Assembly (NCBI GenBank): GCA_022497155.1
Contig: MU385808.1
Location: forward strand, 1-48,794
DNA from: Whalleya microplaca
Lineage: Eukaryota; Ascomycota; Sordariomycetes; Xylariales; Xylariaceae
Reading direction: 5' to 3'
Length of the DNA: 48,794 nucleotides
Under the pieces are notes generated by a model. That model worked only from the letters and a program-made list of their open reading frames with translations, searched no databases and had not been told where the DNA came from. Of the stretch, positions 11,894 through 23,625 are shown in pieces (the stretch's first letter is position 1; each line of letters opens with the position of its first letter). A program made the translations under genes and the position numbers.

Positions 11894-12487
11894 ATGCGTT
11901 CTCTCATCTTGGCCCTAGTCCTGGCTTTCTATGCTGCTTGGACTACGGCATCGACGCCCGAGTACGGCTTCGTTGAGAAGCAAGTGACCCACAGTAACGG
12001 CAGTATCGTCTCCGTCTTCCTGCGCAACGACACTTCCACGTCGCAACCATCATTGTCCCTTTCTAGTCGCGGCTCGGACTTTTGGTCTGTGTACTACCCG
12101 TGGGACAAGTCCCCGGATCGATGCGGCGACTCCAGCATATTCGCGGCAACCTGCGATCTGAGCGCCAACGTGCCCGACTGCCAAGCCCTCATCGATTATC
12201 ACAACGCGCACCAGGGAATGTGGGAGTTCGGCAACTGGGACCGCATGAGAGGCGAGTCGTTCCAAACCTTGGCTAAGTCGGGCGATTGTGCCTTCGGTGT
12301 CTCGGTTATCAACTCCCAGTGGACAGCCATCGATGTTGGAGGACAGGATATCGTGGATTTGATCATTCAGTCTTGGAATTATGCCTACGGAGGCAAGGTC
12401 GGGACGTATGGTCAAATGCAATGTGGCGAGGGTACGGCTATACCCGTAATTGCATGGGCTTTGTATCATCCCTTAAGATTTCCGTAA
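11894..12487 (+). CDS. Secreted Ecp2/Hce2-like effector candidate
   Basis: 197-residue intronless protein. Residues 1-19 are a classic signal peptide (MRSLILALVLAFYAAWTTA). The mature part carries the Hce2 pattern known from the Cladosporium Ecp2 family: Cys77 in RCGDSS, Cys96 in VPDCQALI, a Trp near 110, Cys132 in GDCAFGV, the VGGQDIVDLI block at 148-157, GKVGTYGQMQC with Cys177, and a final WALYH. An extra Cys87 makes five. The family is described as secreted necrosis-inducing-factor-like proteins acting in the plant apoplast; whether this one does so is inference. There are two sequons, NGS and NDT, near the N terminus. It lies about 2.3 kb from the RIP-mutated block and is not itself RIP-damaged. 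Length matches family members with one Hce2 domain. Confidence 0.85.
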   Translation: MRSLILALVLAFYAAWTTASTPEYGFVEKQVTHSNGSIVSVFLRNDTSTSQPSLSLSSRGSDFWSVYYPWDKSPDRCGDSSIFAATCDLSANVPDCQALIDYHNAHQGMWEFGNWDRMRGESFQTLAKSGDCAFGVSVINSQWTAIDVGGQDIVDLIIQSWNYAYGGKVGTYGQMQCGEGTAIPVIAWALYHPLRFP

Positions 12488-13928
12488 TCGTAATTATGGT
12501 TATTATCAGGGATCGTCAGTCAGGGGCATTCGCTCAAGGGAAACAGAGGAATGGAGATACTAGCGTAAGCTATGAGAAGGAACCCTAACCTGATACATAG
12601 GCTACACATGTACCGTAGCAAGCAATCCATTCACCAAACCACATGGCCACAGACTAATGAAGCAACTCGGAATGTGATAGCTGTGATTGCTGTAACGTAT
12701 AGCAGTGACACTTGGCTGTTTCTGACCATTAGCATGTTCGTTAAAGGAATAGACGCGGACTATGAATATGGTAGTAGTCATTATTAGGAGGCATCATCAC
12801 TAGAGTTCTAGCACGGCGATGTTTTGCTTGTGTAGCTATAAATATAGGGTGTCAATACGCATCATATTATCAAACACCTCCTTCAGTAGTGCAGATTGTC
12901 CTCGTATAGACTAATATGATGAGACCTTTGGGGACTCCAATCAATGGTCGGACTACCAACAGGAGTATAATCTCGACTAGGTGGCTGGGTGATAGCCTAG
13001 CTTTGAATCAGCAGCTGACTAGTATCAAATTTACCACCTGGAGGAATCGGAGAGCTAGCTACCAAGTTCCAAAGCACAAGCTTCTGCTACAATTTTTCCA
13101 TTATGAAAAAATATAAATTGCAACGTGCAGCGTTATTCACTATTATAGAGATAGCGCTTTTTGTACGTCACCAACTGCGATGCTGGTAGTGCTAGTGACT
13201 TACGCTTTGAAAGCTTACAGAGAAATACTCTTGAGTACTTTTTATCGTAGAAATAGTATTGTAGCGAAAGTGGTCACTGCTTGGTGCTATTCAAGTGTTA
13301 TTCGAATATAAGTGCTGGAATACTTAGGTAGTCAGAGAGAGGGAGGATATAAGACATTCAAATACGTGTCAACTTGCTGAGATAAACGTTCTCTCCGTAA
13401 CTACTTTCAATATGGCCGAAATCCTGACCCTACTATCAGTTCGCATCGAAATGATTGTCCTGATATAGAATAAACGAAACAGGCCCAGCGAAATAATAGA
13501 TTAGCTGCCGCTGATAATAGCAGTTGGTGCTCGGAAACAATGGTTGATCGAAAGAAGCTAGTGAAACTGAACAGGTTCGGAATAGCGAGCAAGATAATGT
13601 GTTGAATATAGCAGGTCAACCTTTTTCCAGGACACAGGTCAAAAGCAAGCAGCCCATCATGTTGCAAACTTTCTTTATCATGGAAGTCGACTACTACCTA
13701 GTACAAAGACTAATAGCTCCTCCTGCCCTTATAGGGCCTTCATACAAGAGCGGAAGTTGCTTGGCATAGACGGCTAAGCTGAATGGGACGGTACTGCTCA
13801 TGGGAGATATGCTTGCCTAACTTCGGTAGAAGAAGTATCAGTCCCCACCAAAATGTTTCTAGGCAAGCTGGTCCAATCTACCAAATCTACCCATGGTCTT
13901 CCTCGAACATCCCTTCCTTCCTATTTCC
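12488..13928. other. Intergenic, no gene seen
   Basis: No frame longer than about 86 codons and none with coding character. The frames at 12572-12787, 12916-13116 and 13407-13667 (minus) look random. I see no repeat structure. Confidence 0.6.
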
Positions 13929-14192
13929 CTATTTGTTACTTTCTCTGCTCTTCTTTAGGATCTCTTCCAAACGTTTCTCGGCTGCAGTCGCGAGTACAAT
14001 TGTGGCTTCGAGGGTATAATACCCTTCTAACTCTGCAGGGCAAGCGTCACGCACCGTTGTAGCCGATTGCCTCCTGATCCTAGTCTCTTCGAGCAAATCC
14101 TCGAGATTCTGTACATCCTTGTCGGAGAGGGGCATAGGCTTCGCCTCTATCAAATCGAGCATGGAATTAATAGTCGTCGCTGAGTCCGGCAT
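13929..14192 (-). CDS. Small hypothetical protein, possible last exon
   Basis: From the ATG at 14192 the minus strand encodes 87 residues starting MPDSATTINSMLDLIEAKP, with a charged helical C terminus ending KKSRESNK. Codon choice is ordinary and the composition (Leu/Glu/Asp, regular hydrophobic spacing) looks like real protein. The frame stays open upstream to an ATG at 14273, and an overlapping frame begins at a minus-strand ATG near 14320, so the true start may lie in an upstream exon. No family recognised. Confidence 0.4.
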   Translation of the reverse strand: MPDSATTINSMLDLIEAKPMPLSDKDVQNLEDLLEETRIRRQSATTVRDACPAELEGYYTLEATIVLATAAEKRLEEILKKSRESNK

Positions 14193-16043
14193 TTTGGCCA
14201 AAGGTCTGTATGCCGTGATGTATCCTAAATTTCCGCGTTGTCTTGAAGATGTTGTCCGTCGGTATTGAGGCAAAGATCTTTCGTAGAGATACTAGAGGTT
14301 GAAGAAGAATTTTCAGGAGCATGTCCATGGGTTTTTAGGTATGAAACAAGTATGGTGTGAAGAAGTCCACGTTGTTTGTTGAATTCGTCTGATGAGATAA
14401 TGAGTCACGCAATAAACTTGAGCTCATAGTCATACTTGCAGCTGATACTCGGTTTCTTTGATGCGTAGCATGTTTGGCCGTAGCATATTGGCAATCACGG
14501 ATGACTAGGCCGAGTTGCAAACTATGATGTGTCATTGTATATGACCAATACCTGTAGGTAGCCTGATAGCAAGTGGTGAATAGGCCACTGGATTGGACGT
14601 TATTGAAACTACCAAGGACTGCCAGAAAATAACGTATAGCTCTTTGATAAGATTTGCTATCATGGACGATACTGAATAATTCTTAATGGATAGAAATGAT
14701 TGAGTATAACATGCTGTATAAACAAATGGATTTCAATAGTTCCTAGCAAAGTACGGAGTCATGAGTTTCCTGACTTTCTGACATCATATTCTAGCGTAAT
14801 ATTATCAGCACGAACAAAGAGTTTGTAAAGGGAAGCGGTGAAGCCTCACAGCTAAGTGACAGACAATTACCACCAATCTGAGTCATACCAACCAAAGTGG
14901 CCCCAAGTAAGTTGTGTAGATAGGCATCTGAATACTATGAAGCTCCCAAAGGTGAAAGCAAAAGTCAACAATTAAGTGCAATTTCATCCATGCTTGTGTG
15001 TGATTTCTGGGCATGAAATCTGCAACCAATTATAGCACTTATATGTTAAACCGAAGGTATGTGGTCAGCTCTAACGAGACTAGACCTCGGCTAAGAAGAA
15101 GACTTAAACGCACGCCATACAACATAATGCTAGACTCGTAGATTTCTTATCAAACATGAATTGAACGAAGTACATGCCAATAGAATGGGTTCTTGATCAA
15201 ATTATTGAAAAGATTCGATTGTGTAGCTGAACTACTAGGAATTGTTTAGTAAATCAAGCCTCGTTTACGAAAAGCACCAAATTGCGATTTGCGTACGTCT
15301 TCCAACGTAGACCTATAATATTGCCTCATATTAGTCCTACGGGCTAACACCGTATAAGTAGGTACACAGCCTCACAGGCCTGTCCCCCAAAAGTTCGGTG
15401 TGAGATGCATAATGCAAAGAGCCCTTGTATACGATAGCTCAATACAGGAAGTGGCGCCTTGTCCGTGGAGGTCGGAGACAAGACCCTCATATATATTGCC
15501 GTGCGGGGAGCCTTGGGGTCTATAAAATATGCCTTGCCTGCACGTCATGAGGTCAGCCCTAACTTTGGTTTTTCCACATTGCGCCTCTTCTGCACAAGAC
15601 CTCATAAGTCCTACATACCAGACAGAGAGGGATGTCAGTGTTAAAGACTAGCTGCATACCTACCTATACATATAAGAATAGAGTTACCGGACTTGGTGGC
15701 AATGTCTCGCCCACTACAATCGCATTCACTGATTCAATTGCTGATTTTGTAATCGCGTGAAAGACAGAAGCATGAAACAGGCCAGTGATTTCCTTAGGAA
15801 ATGGAACGACTCTATGAAAGATGGTGGGAGACGCCACATTAGGAATAAGATTGACAATGGCAAGAGGCAAGTCTATAAGTGAGCAGCATTACTCTGCTGG
15901 TATTTGACTAGTCATTGGCCACTTTCCAGCTTCAGAATCATATTTTCGGCTAACGTCAGGGAAGATTCCGAGAGTGGGCAAGGCATGGCCCTGTTTGTAA
16001 TGGAAAAAAATCTAGGAAGTCTTGTGTGACAACAAACACGAAT
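14193..16043. other. Intergenic, no gene recognised
   Basis: Only short, mutually overlapping frames, such as minus 14335-14535, minus 15372-15605 and minus 15664-15870 (hydrophobic, proline-containing, no known motif). The last 90 bases (from 15954) are open in the frame of the next gene, so an upstream exon of that gene may lie here; acgtcag at 15953-15959 is a possible acceptor. Confidence 0.5.
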
Positions 16044-16748
16044 ATGTGTTCCGCAACGCCTGTCGATTCAGCATTGCGTGACGTATACGAGAGACCAAGC
16101 AGTGGATGCTCGGATCCAGACTCATCCACGCCAGCGATTTCCGTTGGTTCCCAAACGACTAATGTGTCCTCCCCAGCTCCCTCCGTCTTTGACACTACAA
16201 ATGAGAACCAGCCACCACAGCCAATTGAGCCGATAGCAAGAAAGGGCCCACGGATGACCTTCCCACTCTCAGCAATAGATGAAAGAATGTGCCACAGTCA
16301 GATACAAAGCCTTGATCAGGCCATACTCGACAAGGTCAACCCTAGTATCATGAAGACTGAATCTGAGAACGCCGCAAAGGGAGAAGCACAGCCGAAAACT
16401 CAACTGCAACCAGTTCCTGACGACTTCAAGCGCATCGATGACACTCGGAAGCGGGAGCTACGAAAGGAAACTCGTCCAGACAAGATGTCGTTACAATTGC
16501 AAATGCTTCAACTGCAGAAGCAAGCAGAATCCAATCCTGTGAGGGACTCGAAGCAATTCGTTAAAATCTGGGAATTGGAGCTATTACCCAAGTTAGAACA
16601 GATCCTTGATGATAATGTTGAAGGCGAATACAGCATCAACGTCCGCAGAGGACAGAAACCCGGGTATCGTATTATTGACATCATGACTGCCAACGAAGTA
16701 CCACACCACGCGCAAAAGTCGCTTCATGAGAGCAAAGATAAGATACTT
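16044..16748 (+). pseudogene. 5' half of trypsin-like protease-family gene split by Copia
   Basis: From the first in-frame ATG (16044) 235 codons run to the insertion point. The N-terminal 120 residues are Ser/Pro/Thr-rich and probably disordered, followed by a charged helix and a region (FVKIWELELLPKLEQIL, then RRGQKPGYRI) that aligns with FPIIWEHGVLPFLIEYI and MRGRKPNSRRI in the neighbour at 28867. The frame then enters the LTR and stops at 16784 after 12 foreign codons. Removing the retroelement and one copy of its 5-bp target duplication joins codon ctt (16746-16748) to cct (26725) exactly in frame with the 3' half. The sequence itself is not RIP-damaged. A start upstream (open frame from 15954) is possible. 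Confidence 0.8.
16744..16748 (+). repeat. Target-site duplication (left), tactt
   Basis: Pentamer tactt directly before the 5' LTR, matched by tactt at 26720-26724 directly after the 3' LTR. A 5-bp duplication is standard for Copia integration. Confidence 0.88.
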
Positions 16749-16942
16749 TGTTACGATAATAGGGATATTAAAGATCTCTTTTAAGCCTATAGATCTCGGA
16801 GTAATATTGCTCCGAGATCCATAGGCTTAAAAAGAGATCTTCTGTAATTAGAAAATCTTTCGGATCTTAGATCTTTATACAATTTTATAAAAGTAATTAC
16901 GGCAGCACCTAAATAATCTTTATATATATTATAACTGTAATA
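16749..16942 (+). repeat. Copia 5' LTR with long internal palindrome
   Basis: Starts tgttacgataataggg and ends actgtaata; the 3' LTR partner ends actgtgata. Bases about 16771-16841 form a long near-perfect inverted repeat: arm agcctatagatctcggag, centre aatatt, arm ctccgagatccataggct, extended by agatctctttt and aaaagagatct. It can fold into a stem of over 30 bp. Confidence 0.88.
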
Positions 16943-16953
16943 GTTATAAGCCC
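16943..16953 (+). other. Probable primer-binding site of Copia element
   Basis: Directly after the 5' LTR is gttataagccc. With one RIP-type G-to-A change undone it would read gttatgagccc, complementary to a Met-tRNA anticodon arm (gggctcataac). Copia elements are known to prime from the 5' half of initiator tRNA-Met, so this fits, but the tRNA itself is not in the window. Confidence 0.45.
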
Positions 16954-19900
16954 GGTTAACGCTTAAAGCCGGTACTTTTTAGTAATTATTTATTAAAATT
17001 AAACTATTTTATTTTTTATATTCTTTTTCTTTTTATAATAGTTTTTCGAACTATAAATAAGCTTGATATTATATTTTTAATAACCGATTTAATCTTTATT
17101 ATTACGCTTTTTAAAGACAGTTATAACTGGCTTAAATAATATATCTAACTAAAGGCCAACTGCAAAATCTATAAAATATAACATTTAGTTAATCCAGATA
17201 CTCCCAACTATAACAAATCTTACGCTTTCCCTCTAATAACACTCATACTTAAGAAAGTTAGGGCTGCAAAAATTATAAAAATCTTCCGACCTTATAACAA
17301 AAGCCTGCAAAAATAGCAAGCTTTACTAGAATTAAGCCGTCTATAAGCCCTAAAAAAGCCTTCCGAGCCTACCGATAAAAAAGTAATAAAAAGCTTTAAA
17401 AACTAGGCAAGAGTTTATAGCGTTACCGCTATTAATTAAAATAGCGATTACGGGCGTTATAACGCAATCTGGAATTAGGTATTTAAAATAGTCGACCCTA
17501 ATTTAAGAGCTTTAGCAATAACCATAAGCCTTTAGAAAAAAGTGATTATAATCTAAAATATCGTTAGAGTTTTAAAAAGTTTTTTAGCACTTTCGATAGT
17601 AAGTACTTAAATTATAATACTAAAAACCTATCGATAAGTATTAGTTAGGGTTAAGGAAAGCTTAGTTAAGCTTAATAAATAATATGCGGAATAATATCGA
17701 GCCTTTATAAATATTTAAGCTTATAAGTTTCTTAAAGTTAATAGAATATTAGCGGTTAAGGATTTTTTTAATGTAATAGGAGCTCGCTTAGCCCTTAATT
17801 AAGTAATAAGAGAGCTAGGTAATATTATTAAAAACGATCGTTTAAGGAATCGACTAATTATACTAGCTTAATACGGAGATTAATTCGGAACTCTATTATA
17901 TAAAAACTAGCTAAAAGCTCGAAATAAAGCTCTAGGCCTTTTTGCTACGTTTAGAGGATAGCCTAATAATTTAAACCTTAAATAAAGATTTACCGATAGT
18001 AGATTTTTAAGTAAGCCTAATAGTAATTCCGGAGCTTGGAATAGGTAATTATGCCTTTATTTATTAGCTAAAAAGCGTCTATACCGTTAGATATTTAAAT
18101 TATACGCGATCTTATAATATGCTATTATTAGAAAGAGCGATAAGATTATTAATATCCCGAAGAAGTCTTATATAGCCGAGATTAAAGAACGCTTTAAATT
18201 TTTTAGGTAAAAAAACCTGGCGGATAGGATTTATTTTTAGAGATGGCAAATAAAATAAAGCTTATAAAATAGGAGTAATCGAAAGAGTTAAAAGCCTAAA
18301 AAAAGATCCTAAAATCTAACAGTCCTTAACCGTTTTATAAGAATAGTAATCGACCTTATTAAAGATTTTAAGCTTAAAGGATTACCGGGCTTTTATATTA
18401 TAATAGAATTCGAGAAATACCTATTTTCGGAATACACTATTATTAATAATTATAGAGCTTTTTATTTAGTTAATAACGCGGCATTAATAGTTCTAGGAAG
18501 CTTCCGTCCTACTTAAAATAGTAAAGTAGTAGAAGCAGGTATTTCGAGCTTCCTTATTATTAGACGAGGCAAAAGGATTTTTCCTAAGATCTTTTAGATT
18601 AAGGGAAAAAAAAAGTCTTAAAATCTTAAACTTATTAATATAATATTTATTAAGAGATTTTATATAAACATTATTTCGGAAGCTTACTTAAGGGATATGG
18701 GGATTTAGTATTGCGGATTCGATTATTTATTACAGTACGGTATTATAGATTATAACGTTATATTTAAAAAGCTTTTTCGAAAGTATAACTTAGTTTTTAT
18801 TAAATATAACGAGTTTTTTTTATATTATAACGAGCCTATAGTAATTAGTGCTACTTTATTTAAGAAGATTAGATAAAACGTAATAGAAGTATTAGCTCTT
18901 TTTATAATAAAGAGAAACAAGCTATAGAAACTTTTTAAAGATTCCGTGCGCCCGAGAGAGGATTTTGAAGCTTTATAGTATATTCGGTTAGGTTATTTAA
19001 AACTAGTAGCGCTAAAAGCTTTAGTAATAAATATATAAAATATAAGAATTAATAATATAAAACGAATAAAGTGTTTTTATTATATTATAACCTATATTTA
19101 TTAAGTAATATTATAACGCTAATTAAAGCATTTTTTACTTTATCTCTTTTAAAAGATCTTATAAGATTTTTTCGATTTTAAAAAAAAGCATAAAAAATCG
19201 GAATAAGCATTTATAATAAAAGATAAATATAGCGGAGTAATTTTTGCTATCCCGTTAAAAAGTAAGGCTTAGTTATATATTTTCGGGACTTTACGGCAAT
19301 TCGAAATTAGGATTTATAGGCAATATAAAATACCGATTTATAAAATCTACAGTAATAATAAAAAAGCTGTAATTAAATTTAAGGGATATATTATTTATTA
19401 GCTTTAGGCTTAAAAAAAAGGGATAGATTTTAAATTTTTTCTATTATATATTAAAGAGCCTATAAAAGGTAGCGAGCGAGTTGGTTAAAAAATTATCGAC
19501 AAATTAATTAAAATGAGAATAAAAGCTAGGTTCCTTTAAAAGCTTTAGCTAGAGAGTATATAAGCTATAGCTTATTTATATAATATTTTATTATTTTAAA
19601 ATAAAGCTTTACGTATTTTTTACGAGATATTTAATTTGTGGTTTAGGTAGTATTTTAGATAATATAACCTAACGATTGTACGAGCGTTAACGAGCGATTT
19701 ACGGCTTAATTAGAACGGTATATATATTTATAGCTATCGAGTTTACCCGCTTAAAACGGAGCGTACGGCTAAAAAGGATAAAAGATTATTTAAGATCGAA
19801 TTTAAGGGATATATCGGATATTTAGTTAGTTATAAGGCTTTTAATATATACTGTATTTAAATCCCGAGCTTAAATTAGGTAATTATTATAAGGAACGTTT

Positions 19901-21876
19901 GGTTCGATAAAAATTTATATTATTTATTAGAGCAAAAAAAGTAAAAGTTTTTAATATTTTAAGTTTTTATTAATAAACTAATAAAGATAAAAAGTATTAG
20001 ATAGTTATTATAAATTATAAAAATATTAGATATATAGGAAAGTTTTAAGCTCCCGGGAATAAAGTCGGGATTTAATTAAATTAATTAGATAAGGGATAAG
20101 CTTGCTATAAAACCCGAGATCTTAAAAGAAATATAAGGTTAAGAGTCGGGGGTAAGCGTGCTTAAAAAGATCGTTAGTAGTTTAATTATTATTAAGCTAC
20201 CAGAAAACGATTTTACCGAAAATTAGCTGTATGGATTTTTAACTTCCCGTAAAACCTTAAAGCCTAGTTTTAAGTAGGTTTTATAGCTAGGCTTTAATTA
20301 AGGGATAGGTGCTAAAATAAGTATAAAAGATTATAGTAATGCCGAATCGATAATTGTTATTTAATTATTAATAAGTAGTAAGGATTTTTAGTCTTTAAGG
20401 GAGGTATACTTTGCTGAGGAGCTCGGTATTAAAAACTCGCATGATTATTAAAGACTAAGCGAGCAGCCGAAAGACGATATAAATTGCCGGCACGAAATTT
20501 AATAGTAAGCCGGTAATTACCTAGTATTAAAAAAACGAAATCGAAAGATCTACTTACTTATTATAAAAAAAAGTAGGCGGATAAGGGGTAAAAACCCCGA
20601 AAATCTTAATTAAGGTATTAAAGGTAGAGGGTAAAAATTTATAGTTTTTATTATATTATTTTATAGGGATAACGAGATCGTTTTACCTAATAAATTAAAC
20701 TAGTTAAATTTCCTAAATATTTATATGTCTAATTAATTATAGGCTATTTAGGAAGGAGATCGGTAGTATAAAATACTGTATGCAGTAATTATAGCAGTAG
20801 TGCATTAAAATAGGGCGGATCGTTTAAAAGCTGTACTAAATAAGCCATACGTATACCGAAATAATCTTTTTAAAGCTTTCCCGAAGACCTGGAGGGATTT
20901 TAATATTTACTTTTTAGGAGATTGTTTTAAAAAAAACGCTAAAAAAGAGATTAGGAATTTTTTGCGCTTAGAAGTTTGGAGGGTTATTAATCGAAAGCGT
21001 GTTAAATACCGTTTATTATTTTTAAAATGGGTATTTATTTATAAGTTTAATAAGGATAGATATCTGGAGTTTTATAAAGCTAAAATAATAGTACGCGGGG
21101 ATTTTTAGGAAGAGGGAATAATTTAAAGCATATATATTATTACGTTTGTAGTAAAATCTTTTAAGCTAATGATAGCGTTCGTTATAAAATTTAATTTTAA
21201 GGTTTTTTAATATAATATTAAGAGCGCGTTTTTAAATGTCTTACGTAATAGATTAAAGTTTGTGGTATATAAATTTCCTGACGGCTTTAAGATTAATAGG
21301 AAATGCATTAAGATTTTATAAGTTTTGTATAGCTTAAAGGAATTATTTTTATTATAGTATAATAAATTCGCTACTATTTTTGAGATGTTAGGCCTTATTG
21401 TTTCCTCTAAAAAGTTTTGCTTTTTTTATATAAAAGGAAAAAAGATTTTCGTAATTTTTTATGTAGACGATTTTTTATTACTGTTTGAGCGTCGGCATTA
21501 AGTAAAAGTTATTAAATTAATTACGGCTATAAAGGAGATGTATAAGATTAAGGAATAAGGAGAGATTTTTTGGTATTTGGGGATTAAGGTATTAAGAGAT
21601 CGATAGCGAAAGTCGATTACTCTGTTTTATGATTTTTATATCGATAAGATCGCCTTATATTTTAACCTAGCTGATAATAGTTAGTTTTTAGCGATTTTTT
21701 TATTATACGCCGAGTTTTTTAAGCATAAAGGGTAAGTTTCGAAAGGATAAATTAAGAAATATTAAAAGCGTGTAAGATTGATTTTATATACCGTAATTAT
21801 GATATATTTTAATATAGCTTATGTAATAATATAGCTCTCCCATTTTTTTACTAATTTAAGCTCGAAGTATATAGTA

Positions 21877-21880
21877 GTAG
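21877..21880 (+). repeat. Target-site duplication of element F, gtag
   Basis: gtag before the 5' LTR is repeated at 23626-23629 directly after the 3' LTR. The surrounding tagtag repeats make the exact length ambiguous (4 to 6 bp), but equal LTR lengths and the 4-bp duplications of copies C and E favour 4. Confidence 0.7.
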
Positions 21881-23625
21881 TGTCTTAGGACAGGGTGTCG
21901 GGGTAAAGCGAAAGTGAGATATCAAGTTAAAAATAAGTGTATATTAGCTGCCAGAGCTATATATATATAACTATCTGGTAATATCTGTGGTTATCTATAG
22001 CAAAAAAGTAAAGGAGATATGAGGGAAAAGGTCAGCTAAATATAGGTATATAATCTACTGTAAATTGCCCTATGGAATGTCCTATGGAGTGCCTTATGGA
22101 TACCCTGTAACGTGGCTTTAAGGGGCTTCTAGTAGCTCCTAAGCTGCTGTCAATACCCGTAATCCCCTGCCCCATTACATTCCTCCCTGATTTTTCAGCT
22201 AGCGTTCACGCAGCTGAAAAATCTGAAAAAAAAAAAAAATGAAAACACGCCCCACACTTGAATGCCTGACCTTCAGATCCGAAAAAAAAAAATTTTCACC
22301 CCAGGAACCTTAGGGTAACAGGTCAGCTAGCCACAGCTAGCCACAGCTTTCAACAGGTCAGATAGTCACAGCCATCAGCAGCAGCAGCAGCAGCAGGTCA
22401 GGTCAGGTGGCCATAGCTTACAGCAGATCAGCAGCAAGTTAGGTAACAGCAGGTGACAATAGGTCAGCTAGCCACAGCTAGCCACGGCTTTCAACAGGTC
22501 AGATAGCCACAGCTATCAGCAGCAGCAGGTCAGGTCAGGTGACCTCCCTGTAAGCCTCCTTAGCAGCTGACAGCAGGTGACAGCAGGTCAGCTAGCCACA
22601 GCTAGCCACGGCTTTCAACAGGTCAGATAGCCACAGCTATCAGCAGCAGCAGGTCAGGTCAGCTGACCTCCCTATAAGCCTCCCTAGCAGCTGACAGCAG
22701 GTAACAGCAGGTCAGCAGGTAACAGCAGGTCAGCAGGTGACAGCAGGTCAGCTAGCCACAGCTAGCAGCAGCAGCAGCAGCAGCAGCAGACAGCCTCCCT
22801 TGCTGCTAAAGGTGACATTCAAGTGATGAGGTATATCAGGGTGTAAAAAGGTGTCATCCGATATTGTCGTCCATACAAATTGTATACGTGTCAATAGCTG
22901 GCTACATCCAGCCATATACCAACAGCACAATCAGCTTGTCACCGTTACCCATGTAAAAATGGACAGGTTTATATGTAAAAACATACGGTCTGGTGTCTCT
23001 GGTATCATCGCGCTCTATATTCCTGGTGTCCTGTTGTATAAAAAAAGAAAATTCGTAAATCGTGGGTGACAAGTGACGTGGATATAATATATGGATAGGA
23101 GCAGCTGGCTATCGATCTAGCATATAGCTTGGTTCGATTTGTATGGGAAACAGGTGGTTATCGGACAAAATGGAATAGTCGCGTACGAAAGTAAGTCTGA
23201 CAGTAGATATACTTCAAGTAGCTATTACTGGTAAATTCTGTGCCTCCGTAACGTATGATACAAAAGGACTATTTTGCTCGATTAATCAGAAGGCAAAGAA
23301 GTTAAGGCCTATCCGGGGGAGCCAAATATCTTGGGACAGGGTGTCGGGATAAAGCGAAAGTGAGATATTAAGTCAAAAATGAGTGTATATTAGCTGCTAG
23401 AGCTATATATATATGACTATCTGGTAATATTTGTGGTTGTTTATAGCAAAAAAGTGAAGGAGATATAAGGGAAAAGGTCAGCTAAATACAGGTATGTAAT
23501 CTACTGTAAATTGCCCTATGGAGTGCCCTGTGGAGTGCCCTGTGGATACCCTGTGACGTGGCTCCAAGGGGCTTCTAGTGGCTCCTAAGCTGCTGTCAAT
23601 ACCCGTAATCCCCTGCCCCATTATA
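21881..23625 (+). mobile_element. TRIM-like LTR element, copy F (freshest copy, nested in Copia)
   Basis: LTRs 21881-22179 and 23327-23625, both exactly 299 bp; internal region 1147 bp. Ends are TGTCTTAGGACAGGG and ccccattaca. It interrupts the RNase H codons of the Copia element. CpA-rich words survive (cagcagcagcag, cagctagccacagc, ccacggctttcaacaggtcag), so this copy is far less RIP-mutated than its host and is the best guide to the family consensus. The internal region holds the hairpin, two poly-A tracts, three near-identical blocks of aggtcagctagccacagc-type repeats (about 22316, 22460, 22586), an AGC tract near 22764-22789 and an AT-rich 3' part. Short frames at 22748-22930 (-) and 22851-23069 (+) are not credible genes. 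Confidence 0.9.
22189..22223 (+). other. Conserved hairpin just downstream of the TRIM-like 5' LTR
   Basis: Perfect 12-bp inverted repeat: gatttttcagct (22189-22200) and agctgaaaaatc (22212-22223) around an 11-nt loop, agcgttcacgc, which can itself pair gcg with cgc. It starts 9 bases after the LTR. The same arms, with some RIP changes, occur in copies B (about 1381), C (about 4889), D (about 6564) and E (about 9213-9247). Confidence 0.85.

Noticed and set aside
15664..15870. 68-codon hydrophobic minus frame
   Set aside because: No start context, no motif and no homologous neighbour; not enough to call a gene.
21881..22179. The roughly 300-bp repeat considered as an independent MITE with 15-bp inverted ends
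   Set aside because: It always occurs as same-length direct pairs around a shared internal region with one outer target duplication, which fits an LTR element better than two MITE insertions.
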